A stretch of 6,900 bases of DNA from Gammaproteobacteria bacterium. Lineage in GTDB: Bacteria; Pseudomonadota; Gammaproteobacteria; SZUA-229. The position numbers were made by a program, and so were the translations under genes. Shown here piece by piece: positions 1-5,664 of the stretch; the first letter of the stretch is position 1, and the number at the start of each line of letters is the position of its first letter. The notes under the pieces are model-generated. The model was not told the DNA's origin. It saw only the letters and a program-made list of their open reading frames with translations, and searched no databases. The stretch is from positions 1-6,900 of the forward strand of contig DAOWLL010000088.1 in the NCBI GenBank assembly GCA_030641945.1. The letters run 5' to 3'.

Positions 1-30
1 ATCTATTAGCGTCTGGTGCCTATCTGCCAG

Positions 31-56
31 AGATTGCTTCGTACCTCGCAATGACG
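31..56. repeat. Short palindromic dispersed-repeat-like element
   Basis: The outer parts are imperfectly complementary: ATTGC at 33-37 pairs with GCAAT at 48-52, with TTCG and CTCG in the inner arms. The wording (GATTGCTTCG on one side, CTCGCAATGAC on the other) resembles a small intergenic palindromic repeat that I recall from many bacterial genomes, usually as GTCATTGCGAG...GAAGCAATC. Only one copy is present here, so repeat status rests on resemblance and not on copies seen in this window. It lies in the gene-free stretch 1-131, where I see nothing else convincing. Confidence 0.45.
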
Positions 57-131
57 AATTTACTAAGATAATGTGCATTTTTTGGCTTAAGTAAGTGCCA
101 TTCGGGTCAGGGTTGAACCCTCTTCTCTAAA

Positions 132-413
132 CTATGCAACTTTGATTCTGACCACCTTCATAATCTCAAACTCCATTCCTGCCACTGACTCCCTGGCGGG
201 GTAATAAGTCAGATTAACGCGCTGACCTTTCAAGTTCCTGTATTGTTTTTTACGCCTGTATTTGAAAGGTACGTCACAATCCTCGATCATGATCGTATTC
301 AGAATCCAGTCATCCTGGGTTCTTTGTACGTGCGAAGTGACCTTAACCATCTCAGTATGAGTAAGTTGCTTGTGTTGTTGCAATAGTTTTTCGGGCTGTG
401 ATTTCAATGGCAT
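132..413 (-). CDS. Small basic conserved-type protein of unknown function (93 aa)
   Basis: The product is a 93-residue soluble protein with no signal peptide or membrane segment. The N-terminal ~21 residues are Gln/Lys-rich and low in structure. From Met22 (codon at 348-350) the sequence looks like a compact beta-rich domain, with a strongly basic patch FKYRRKKQYRNLKGQR at about 50-65 followed by VNLTYYPA and a hydrophobic C-terminal strand (MEFEIMKVVRIKV). The patch could bind nucleic acid or phosphate, but that is inference; I do not recognise a named family. The start is uncertain. ATG at 413 has AGGA only one base upstream, and Met22 is an alternative without a clear SD. The ATG at 413 lies 3 nt after the ancestral stop (417-419) of the upstream lipid-kinase remnant, so the two were probably an operon with coupled translation. 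No good terminator follows it. Confidence 0.7.
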   Translation of the reverse strand: MPLKSQPEKLLQQHKQLTHTEMVKVTSHVQRTQDDWILNTIMIEDCDVPFKYRRKKQYRNLKGQRVNLTYYPARESVAGMEFEIMKVVRIKVA

Positions 414-790
414 TTCCTAAGCTGAGAGCATTGAGCACTCACCTGGCACGACCAGCTTGAGTTCTCCTGGCACCGCCTAAAACGCACTTTCTTCTCTGCG
501 ATTGGCTCATCATCCAGGTTGATCGGCATTACTTCCTCAGATGACCATTCCACCCAGGGCACACGATAATGTTTTACACAGGTTCCGTTTGATTCCGGAT
601 CCATGAGTTCCGCCACTACTGTGCCAAGTGCTTCTTTAGGAAAACTATGCAAGGCCACCATATCAATCAGACCATCATTGATTATCGCGTTGTTCGGCGC
701 CAGTTTCTGCCCCACGCCCGCCTGTCTGCCATTGCATACGGCACTCACAATGACCCCGGCTTCCACATTATATAATCCGGGGCTCTGCAT
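404..790 (-). pseudogene. C-terminal remnant of a YegS/diacylglycerol kinase-like lipid kinase, frameshifted
   Basis: The 128-codon reading frame matches only the C-terminal domain of the YegS/DagK lipid kinase family, which is usually near 300 aa. It carries NGRQAGVGQ at residues 20-28, INDGLIDM at 37-44 and INLDDEPI at 90-97. The N-terminal domain with the GGDGT nucleotide-binding motif is absent, because pckA occupies the adjacent DNA and the frame is closed by a TAA just upstream of the ATG. After KVRF (about residue 104) the frame goes off-family. Reading one base over from 476 gives AVPGELKLVVPGECSMLSA and a stop at 417-419, which is the expected YegS-type ending. A single-base deletion near 476-478 explains this. 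The ATG at 790 has GAGG six bases upstream (797-800) inside the pckA 3' end, so a fragment might still be translated, but it cannot be an active kinase. Alternatives are a sequencing error for the frameshift; the 5' loss is not explained that way. Confidence 0.82.
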
Positions 791-2369
791 TTTTTACCTC
801 ATCGGATACCATGTCTTCAAACTGCGTGAAATTTTCTCTGAATGCCTGGGCAAGCTCACGGGCTTTGGCCTGGTAGGCGGTTTTGTCTGACCAGGTACTC
901 TCCGGCCGCAGGACTTCTTCAGGCACGCCGGGGCAGGTTTCAGGGACCATCACCTTGAACACCGGGTCCTGATGCATAGCCACTTCATCCAGTTCTCCTG
1001 AAAGTGCAGCTTTTAACATGGCCCGTGTATGACTGATGTCCATGCGTTCACCGATGCCATAAGGACCGCCACTCCAGCCGGTGTTGATTAACCAGCAACC
1101 GACTTTATGCTCGCGAATCTTTTTACCCAGCAGGGTATCGTAAACACTCGGGTGTAGTGTCATAAAGGGCGCGCCAAAGCAGCTACTGAATGTTGCCTGT
1201 GGTTCAATAACACCCGCTTCGGTGCCGGCTACCTTGGCGGTGTATCCGGATAGAAAATAATACATGGCCTGATCAGCAGTGAGTTTTGCAATGGGCGGCA
1301 TGACGCCAAAGGCATCCGCTGTGAGCATAACGACGTTGCTGGGGTGGCCTGCTTTGCCTGGATAAATTGCCCCCGGTATGTGCGTAATGGGGTAAGCGGC
1401 GCGCGTGTTTTCGGTGAGGCTGTCATCGTCAAGATCCAGTTGGCGATGACGGAAATCGATGCCCACATTTTCGATCACCGTGCCGAAGCGGCGGGTAGTG
1501 TCATAGATCAGCGGTTCCTTTTCTTTAGATAGATGAATCACCTTTGCATAACAACCACCCTCAAGATTGAACACACCATCCTCACCCCAGCCATGCTCAT
1601 CATCACCTATCAGTCGCCGATGCGGGTCGGCTGACAGGGTGGTTTTGCCCGTGCCAGACAGGCCAAAAAAAACCGCGACATCATCTTTTTCTCCAATGTT
1701 TGCCGAAGCATGCATGGTTAATATCCCCTGCTGGGGCAACAGGTAGTTCATCACAGAGAATATTGATTTCTTAATTTCACCTGCATACTGGGTACCGCCG
1801 ATCAGTACAATTTTTCTGGCGAAGTTTATGATGATGAAGGCTTCTGAATTAGTGCCATCAATACTCGGTTGTGCATGAAAATGGGGGGCGTGAAGGACAG
1901 TAAATTCGGGCTCGTCAATGCCAATGTGCCGGTTGAAATTCGACGGGCGTATAAACAGGTTACGCGAGAACATGGAATGCCAGGCCATCTGGGTAATAAT
2001 TCGAATTGGCAGTTCGCTTTGCTCATCGGCCCCGGCCAGCAGATCCTGCACAAACACATCCTTTCCTTCGAGGAAAACACAGACTTTTTTATATAGCCGG
2101 TCGAATGCTTTTTCTGAAATGGAGTGATTTACCCTGCCCCACCAGACATTATTGTGGCTACCGGGTGAATCAACAATGAACTTGTCATTGGGTGCTCGCC
2201 CGGTAAAACTGCCGGTACGTGTTACCAGTGGGCCCATGTGCGCAAAAAAGCCTTCTCTGCGTCGAATTGCTTCTTCATATAACTGGGCGGTTGTCTGGTT
2301 CCAACGAATCGTATCGATGTTTTTCAGACCGATTTCTTTGAGTTTTTCTTCCAGGTCTTCGATGCTCAT
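768..2369 (-). CDS. pckA: Phosphoenolpyruvate carboxykinase (ATP)
   Basis: This cytosolic enzyme (EC 4.1.1.49) converts oxaloacetate and ATP to PEP, ADP and CO2, the entry step of gluconeogenesis. The 533-residue product has the full ATP-PEPCK architecture. It shows RxGxFTGRAPNDKF near 51-64, the metal and substrate-binding YAGEIKKSIF at 195-204, the P-loop GLSGTGKTT at 236-244, the family signature LIGDDEHGW at 253-261, ENTRAAYPI at 320-328 and the adenine-side INTGWSGGPYGIGERM at 428-443. Length is normal for the family (about 530-540). The start at 2369 was chosen because GGGAG (2377-2381, complement) lies 7 nt upstream and MSIEDLEEKLKEIG is a typical beginning. A TTG 36 nt further upstream would add an untypical, Cys-rich 12-residue extension. 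The 3' end overlaps the lipid-kinase remnant by 23 nt. It is transcribed away from the bufferin operon and has no obvious link to it. Confidence 0.97.
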   Translation of the reverse strand: MSIEDLEEKLKEIGLKNIDTIRWNQTTAQLYEEAIRRREGFFAHMGPLVTRTGSFTGRAPNDKFIVDSPGSHNNVWWGRVNHSISEKAFDRLYKKVCVFLEGKDVFVQDLLAGADEQSELPIRIITQMAWHSMFSRNLFIRPSNFNRHIGIDEPEFTVLHAPHFHAQPSIDGTNSEAFIIINFARKIVLIGGTQYAGEIKKSIFSVMNYLLPQQGILTMHASANIGEKDDVAVFFGLSGTGKTTLSADPHRRLIGDDEHGWGEDGVFNLEGGCYAKVIHLSKEKEPLIYDTTRRFGTVIENVGIDFRHRQLDLDDDSLTENTRAAYPITHIPGAIYPGKAGHPSNVVMLTADAFGVMPPIAKLTADQAMYYFLSGYTAKVAGTEAGVIEPQATFSSCFGAPFMTLHPSVYDTLLGKKIREHKVGCWLINTGWSGGPYGIGERMDISHTRAMLKAALSGELDEVAMHQDPVFKVMVPETCPGVPEEVLRPESTWSDKTAYQAKARELAQAFRENFTQFEDMVSDEVKNAEPRII

Positions 2370-2485
2370 CAGGCGGCTCCCTAGTAGCAATTTCGCGCAA
2401 CACAAAACCCCTGGTCAGAAAACAGAGCGGGGCAATATGCGGGCTAGGTATGGATATTAACGAAATCTGTGCTACGACCGCAGTT

Positions 2486-2513
2486 TTTATGGCTGGAAAT
2501 TGACTGATATCAA
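2486..2513 (-). promoter_or_regulatory. Possible sigma-70 promoter of pckA
   Basis: On the minus strand TTGATA (2508-2513) and CATAAA (2486-2491) are separated by 16 bp. They match the -35 consensus at 5 of 6 and the -10 consensus at 4 of 6 positions. Transcription would begin near 2479 and leave a leader of about 110 nt before the pckA start. This is a motif match only; chance matches of this quality are common in AT-rich intergenic DNA. Confidence 0.3.
2500..2513. promoter_or_regulatory. FNR/CRP-family-like dyad (TTGAC-N4-ATCAA)
   Basis: The 14-bp site TTGACTGATATCAA differs by one base from the FNR consensus TTGAT-N4-ATCAA. It overlaps the proposed -35 element of pckA, where binding would more likely repress than activate, and lies about 150 bp upstream of the rightward 299-aa gene. 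The match is seen directly; assignment to FNR or another regulator of the family is inference. Confidence 0.3.
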
Positions 2514-2586
2514 TCGAGACCGGGCCATTGCTTAGTTCATGAACGATGAAAGACCTGACCCAGCTCATGTTTTGGCCCCGTTCATG

Positions 2587-2615
2587 TTTTCAACAACAGC
2601 ATGCTCAGTTATTAT
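2587..2615 (+). promoter_or_regulatory. Possible sigma-70 promoter of the 299-aa gene
   Basis: TTTTCA (2587-2592) and TATTAT (2610-2615) are separated by 17 bp, matching the consensus hexamers at 4 and 5 of 6 positions. Start of transcription would fall near 2622, giving a leader of about 34 nt before the ATG at 2656. A direct repeat TCATGTTTT (2565-2573 and 2582-2590) lies on and just upstream of the -35 and could be an operator, but this is speculative. Confidence 0.33.
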
Positions 2616-2655
2616 TTTCTACCAGGTAACTTGAATATTGAGGCATCGATATAAA

Positions 2656-3555
2656 ATGAACGAGACCATTGAAAATGGCTTTCGCAAGAAAATCAATGGC
2701 GTTACAAACGTCTATTACGAGGGTTACTGGATAAAATGTTATGAACCGCCTCTGGACAACCTCTCGGCAAAGAAGGGTCTGATCCAGTCATTGACGCGCC
2801 GTTTGTTCAATCATATGGAACACGGTATCAATATCCCGGGTAAATTGCTCGATGATGTTCGGGCAGCTTACGAAGCTGAACACGACCCCAGAAAAAAACG
2901 TGTAAAAGGCGCTATGCTCGCCGGCGCCCTGTTCAACCGTGCCGCCGATATCTTCACTCATCTTGTCGAGCTGGAAGCCAGTGGTGTTGAAATACTTCCT
3001 GAGAATGACCTGATGCATACATGTGGCCAATGTCTTCGTGAAGCACTGGAATTTGGCGACCTTGTTAAGCACCGTAATGGTGACGAAGGTATCGATGAAC
3101 TCTGGGGCGAACCCTTCAAGGCTTTCATAATGTCAGTTGATGACTTCTACGAAAGCCGATATATCAAGATCGCAATGACAATGAAAAACATCGATCAAGC
3201 GGCTACATACATGGCCGAGTGTATTAAGAATGACCCGCGCTTCCCCGGGCTTGATCAGTTGATTCTGGAATATGCGAAGGCTGCCAGACGCAAGTGCGAA
3301 ACCTTGCGCACGGATGATGACATCTTCGATGTCTGGTCAGATTTTGTGGTGGCTGGTGAGGAGGTCACGGATTTTACACCCGAACACAACGCCTCTCTTA
3401 CCGGTGATCCGCTGATTGATATTCTAGCTGTCAAACATATGCTTAAATCTGGCGTCAGGCTGATTGCATTTATCACCCGGGCCCGTACCCCAATGCCTAA
3501 AAGCACAGAAAAATATTTGAGCGAATGTGCGCAATACAAGAAACGCTTATGCTGA
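2656..3555 (+). CDS. Unrecognised soluble helical protein (299 aa)
   Basis: I do not recognise this family. The product has no signal peptide and no membrane segment, so it is probably cytoplasmic. It begins with a short beta-like stretch (VTNVYYEGYWIKCYEPP, 16-32). A long mostly helical body follows, with an invariant-looking KKRVKGAMLAGALFNRAADIF (80-100), a CGQC motif at 123-126, and charged segments such as LEFGDLVKHRNGDEGIDELWGEPF (131-154). The regular helix lengths recall helical-repeat or scaffold proteins, but no repeat could be aligned by eye. Six cysteines occur in total, and only Cys123 and Cys126 form a CxxC. The ATG at 2656 is chosen; GAGG (2640-2643) is 12 nt upstream, slightly far. 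An in-frame TTG at 2638 would add six residues (AGG at 2624-2626, 11 nt upstream of it). It stands alone between divergent pckA and the bufferin operon, so context gives no functional hint. Confidence 0.85.
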   Translation: MNETIENGFRKKINGVTNVYYEGYWIKCYEPPLDNLSAKKGLIQSLTRRLFNHMEHGINIPGKLLDDVRAAYEAEHDPRKKRVKGAMLAGALFNRAADIFTHLVELEASGVEILPENDLMHTCGQCLREALEFGDLVKHRNGDEGIDELWGEPFKAFIMSVDDFYESRYIKIAMTMKNIDQAATYMAECIKNDPRFPGLDQLILEYAKAARRKCETLRTDDDIFDVWSDFVVAGEEVTDFTPEHNASLTGDPLIDILAVKHMLKSGVRLIAFITRARTPMPKSTEKYLSECAQYKKRLC

Positions 3556-3572
3556 AATAAGAATCGTTTTTT
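3541..3572 (+). terminator. Terminator-like stem-loop overlapping the 299-aa gene stop
   Basis: AAACG (3541-3545) and CTTAT (3546-3550) pair with CGTTT (3565-3569) and ATAAG (3557-3561), with a 3-nt bulge AAT (3562-3564) and a 6-nt loop. Six T residues (3567-3572) end the structure. The stop codon (3553-3555) lies in the loop. The stem is AU-rich and bulged, so termination may be partial. A second, weaker inverted repeat TCGCCC/GGGCGA (3574-3579 and 3601-3606) follows. Confidence 0.4.
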
Positions 3573-3628
3573 ATCGCCCTGTTGACAGCAGACGACTTAT
3601 GGGCGACCCCTTTTATGTTGATCAATAT

Positions 3629-3657
3629 TGCAATTAAACCACTGATTCATTCGTCTA
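3629..3657 (+). promoter_or_regulatory. Candidate ECF-sigma promoter of the bufferin operon
   Basis: CGTCTA (3652-3657) resembles the -10 of ECF-sigma promoters. Sixteen bases upstream TGCAATT (3629-3635) partly resembles the ECF -35 GGAACTT. No good sigma-70 hexamer pair with normal spacing is seen in 3573-3700; the perfect TTGACA at 3582 has no matching -10. An ECF promoter here is expected from the sigma-factor gene in the same operon, by analogy with self-regulated ECF units. Transcription would start near 3664. Confidence 0.33.
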
Positions 3658-3661
3658 CTGA

Positions 3662-3686
3662 TCAGGGCACACATGTTTGTGCCTGA
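3662..3686 (+). promoter_or_regulatory. Leader hairpin upstream of bufA
   Basis: TCAG (3662-3665) pairs with CTGA (3683-3686) and GCACA (3667-3671) with TGTGC (3678-3682). One G is bulged (3666) and the loop is 6 nt. If transcription starts near 3664 as proposed, this structure would sit at the extreme 5' end of the mRNA, where stem-loops often slow degradation. It has no T tract, so it is not a terminator. Confidence 0.4.
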
Positions 3687-3700
3687 CGATAGATCAATCT

Positions 3701-3705
3701 GGAGG
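3701..3705 (+). promoter_or_regulatory. Strong ribosome binding site of bufA
   Basis: GGAGG lies 5 nt before the ATG at 3711. It contrasts with bufB, which has no visible SD, and fits high output of the peptide compared with its modifying enzyme. Confidence 0.8.
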
Positions 3706-3710
3706 TCAAT

Positions 3711-4001
3711 ATGAAAGATAAACAGCAATTACTCAATACAACTCTGGCGGGTGTGATAGCAGTTAGCGCTGCGATGATGGCAACCAGTGCCAATGCTGTC
3801 CCGGATAATCCCAAACAATGGGAAAAATGTGCCGGCATCGCCAAGCAGGGCATGAACGACTGCGGCGCGCTGGATGGCAAGCATGGCTGTGCAGGACAGG
3901 CAAAAATCGATAATGCTGATAGCGAGTGGGTATATGTTCCGCAAGGAACCTGTACGAAAATCACCGGTGGCGTCATTGCTGCCGTAAAACCGGCGAAATA
4001 G
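3711..4001 (+). CDS. bufA: Bufferin precursor peptide, DUF2282 family (BufA1-like)
   Basis: This 96-residue exported peptide is the probable substrate of the MNIO enzyme encoded next to it. Residues 1-29 form a Sec signal peptide: positive MKDK start, hydrophobic core at about 12-24, and signal peptidase I site after SANA (Ala29). The mature part has the DUF2282 pattern with four cysteines: WEKCAGIAKQGMNDCG (Cys40, Cys51), KHGCAG (Cys60), then EWVYVPQGTC (Cys81) and a KITGG tail. Bufferins described in Caulobacter are periplasmic copper-binding RiPPs of this family. There the two central cysteines are reported to become thiooxazoles and the outer two a disulfide, which would be Cys51/Cys60 and Cys40/Cys81 here (inference). 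The start is fixed by GGAGG 5 nt upstream. It is first of a five-gene operon, and its stop is 2 nt before the bufB start. Family assignment is firm; the metal specificity is not visible in the sequence. Confidence 0.93.
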   Translation: MKDKQQLLNTTLAGVIAVSAAMMATSANAVPDNPKQWEKCAGIAKQGMNDCGALDGKHGCAGQAKIDNADSEWVYVPQGTCTKITGGVIAAVKPAK

Positions 4002-4026
4002 CCATGAGCGGACAGCAAGCCGGTTT
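3987..4026 (+). promoter_or_regulatory. Hairpin enclosing the bufA stop and bufB start
   Basis: AAACCGGC (3987-3994) and GCCGGTTT (4019-4026) form a perfect 8-bp stem. Its 24-nt loop contains the bufA stop (3999-4001) and the bufB ATG (4004-4006). The left arm can instead pair with CCGGT at 3964-3968 (ACCGG, 3989-3993), so two exclusive foldings exist. Ribosomes finishing bufA would open the structure, which would fit coupled, limited translation of the SD-less bufB. The pairing is seen; the function is inference. Confidence 0.4.
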
Positions 4027-4858
4027 GCCTGTGAACAGTGTTGGTATTGGACTGCGCTCGGTACACATCGAGCGTATTCTGAAAGAGCAGCCTGAAGTGC
4101 CATGGTTTGAAATATTAATGGATAACCATACGGCACAGGGTGGGTTGATACCCAGGCAACTGGCGGCTGTCCGTGAACATTACCCATTGAGCCTGCACTG
4201 TGTTGGCATGTCCCTGGGTGGCATGAACCCCCTTGATGTGGCTTACCTTGAAACCGTCAAGCGAATGATGCACGAATACAGCCCTGTACAGGTATCAGAC
4301 CACCTGTGTTTCACTCATCATGGCATCCATCATTTCAACGACTTGTTGCCGATCCCGTTTACCAGTGAATCATTAAACCACGTCAGTGGTCGTATAGATA
4401 AAGTGCAGGATTATCTGGGTAGAAGAATACTGGTAGAAAATGTGTCTACTTATTTACAGTTCCAGAGCTCGGAGATGAATGAGGCCGAGTTTATGTTCGA
4501 GCTGGTCAACCGAACCGGCTGCGGCATACTTCTCGATATTAACAATGCGTATGTAAATGAATACAATCACGGTTTTTCCGCAAAGGCGTTTATCGACACG
4601 ATACCTGTTGAACATGTTGGTGAGGTGCACCTGGCCGGTTTTGAAGACAAAACAGAATATCTTATTGATGCGCACAACAACCGTGTGAGTCATCCAGTAT
4701 GGAAATTGTTTGAGTACTATTTACAGTTCGGGCACGGAGCCCCGGTGTTGATCGAGTGGGATAATGATATTCCCGGGCTGGATGTCCTGCTTGATGAGGC
4801 GGCAAGGGCGGAAGACATCATCTTCCATTATTCGGAAAGCGCGGCCAGGTATGCATAA
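4004..4858 (+). CDS. bufB: MNIO (DUF692) multinuclear iron oxidase, BufB-like peptide-modifying enzyme
   Basis: The 284-residue product belongs to the DUF692/MNIO family of TIM-barrel enzymes. With multiple iron ions and O2 they rearrange cysteines in precursor peptides; MbnB (methanobactin) and TglH are other members. Family motifs appear in order: GIGLRSVHIERIL (14-26), FEILMDNH (35-42), LHCVGMSLGG (64-73, ligand-type His65), VSDHLCF (97-103, His100), DLLPIPFT (113-120), VENVSTYL (144-151, Glu145), LLDINNAYVNEYNHG (176-190, Asp178, His189), EVHLAGF (207-213, His209), DAHNNRVSHPVW (222-233) and LIEWDNDIP (249-257). All expected metal-ligand positions seem present, so it should be active. The cellular site is the cytoplasm, acting before export of BufA. 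ATG 4004 was chosen since homologous proteins start just before GIGLR; an in-frame GTG at 3926 would lie inside bufA. No SD is visible and coupling to bufA is likely. The stop overlaps the bufC ATG by 1 nt. Confidence 0.95.
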   Translation: MSGQQAGLPVNSVGIGLRSVHIERILKEQPEVPWFEILMDNHTAQGGLIPRQLAAVREHYPLSLHCVGMSLGGMNPLDVAYLETVKRMMHEYSPVQVSDHLCFTHHGIHHFNDLLPIPFTSESLNHVSGRIDKVQDYLGRRILVENVSTYLQFQSSEMNEAEFMFELVNRTGCGILLDINNAYVNEYNHGFSAKAFIDTIPVEHVGEVHLAGFEDKTEYLIDAHNNRVSHPVWKLFEYYLQFGHGAPVLIEWDNDIPGLDVLLDEAARAEDIIFHYSESAARYA

Positions 4859-5664
4859 TGCCAACTGATCTGGAACAACATATATCCGAGTTCACGCTTG
4901 CACTGACCGGTAATCCCCGGGATGGCGAATACGAAATCTTGCCAAAGATAACTGGTTCATCGAGGATCTCTCCACAACTTGCGCTCGAGATTTACCGAAA
5001 CAATACCCGCGGCACAAGAACCAATGCATTAGAGGTGATTTATCCTGCATGCAAAAGCATACTGGGTAGTGACACATTCCACTCAATCGCACGGGAATTT
5101 GTTGTTGCAGATAGCATCGGCATGTCTGACCTGAATCTATATGGCGAAACATTTAACCACCATCTGGGTGTAATACTTGATACGGGCCGCTTGCCTGAAG
5201 AGTATGCGTATTTACAGGACCTTGCCAGCCTGGAGTTCAAATATCACGCTGCCTACTACGCAGATTCTGATCCTGTATTTGATTTTGACTTATTCGAGCA
5301 AAAAGTAAAAAGTGGACAACAGGTGTATTTGAGGGTCAGCAGTTCACTTGAACTACTGGCTTCCCAATACCCGGTATTTGAAATCTGGCTGCAAAATCGC
5401 CCTGTGCTTGAGACAAAACGATACAAAAGCCAGATCGGGCATAATGTTCAAGCTATAACAGCCAGGCAATACCTGCTTGTGTTTCGTCAGAACGACACGC
5501 CGGCTGTTGTGTCAATTAGTGATCAAGAATACCGTCTGCTTGAAGCATTCGTTAACAATCAATCATTGCAGACTATTGTTGATCGTATTGATTGTGATAT
5601 CGATGTGTTACTGCCAGGATTGATTACAAACAAATGGATCGTTGCTATTAATGACAATGAGTGA
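4858..5664 (+). CDS. bufC: DUF2063 MNIO partner protein, BufC-like
   Basis: The 268-residue protein has the DUF2063 N-terminal helical domain, recognisable by IYRNNTRGTRTNALEVIYPACKSILG at about 45-70 after a short N-terminal helix. The middle part (LEFKYHAAYYADSDPVFDF, about 125-142) is also family-typical. The C-terminal part (about 150-268) looks like an alpha/beta, winged-helix-like domain ending in a hydrophobic KWIVAI strand. In related systems (MbnC, TglI, BufC) this kind of partner binds the precursor peptide and delivers it to the MNIO enzyme; here that is inferred from family and operon position. It overlaps bufB by a single base (TAATG), a strong sign of translational coupling and equal stoichiometry with BufB. 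Its 3' end overlaps the sigma-factor start. No signal peptide or membrane segment is present, so it acts in the cytoplasm. Length is near normal for the family. Confidence 0.92.
   Translation: MPTDLEQHISEFTLALTGNPRDGEYEILPKITGSSRISPQLALEIYRNNTRGTRTNALEVIYPACKSILGSDTFHSIAREFVVADSIGMSDLNLYGETFNHHLGVILDTGRLPEEYAYLQDLASLEFKYHAAYYADSDPVFDFDLFEQKVKSGQQVYLRVSSSLELLASQYPVFEIWLQNRPVLETKRYKSQIGHNVQAITARQYLLVFRQNDTPAVVSISDQEYRLLEAFVNNQSLQTIVDRIDCDIDVLLPGLITNKWIVAINDNE

Noticed and set aside
109..121. Inverted repeat AGGGT/ACCCT just after the 93-aa gene as its terminator
   Set aside because: The stem is only 5 bp with a 3-nt loop, and no T run follows on the minus strand.
2370..2405. N-terminal extension of PckA from a TTG at 2405
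   Set aside because: Family proteins do not have it, and a good SD sits before ATG 2369.
2152..2460. Rightward open frame antisense to the pckA 5' end
   Set aside because: A shadow of pckA: no SD, no family likeness and a low-complexity Ser/Arg-rich product.
2625..2652. ECF-like GTAAC...CGAT upstream of the 299-aa gene
   Set aside because: It would place the transcription start at about the ATG, and the -10 match is poor; a TTTTCA/TATTAT pair fits better.
3582..3610. Perfect TTGACA at 3582-3587 as a sigma-70 promoter for bufA
   Set aside because: No acceptable -10 hexamer occurs at 15-19 bp spacing.
3926..4003. GTG start extending bufB into bufA
   Set aside because: The extra 26 residues have no family likeness and overlap bufA; MNIO proteins begin close to the GIGLR segment.
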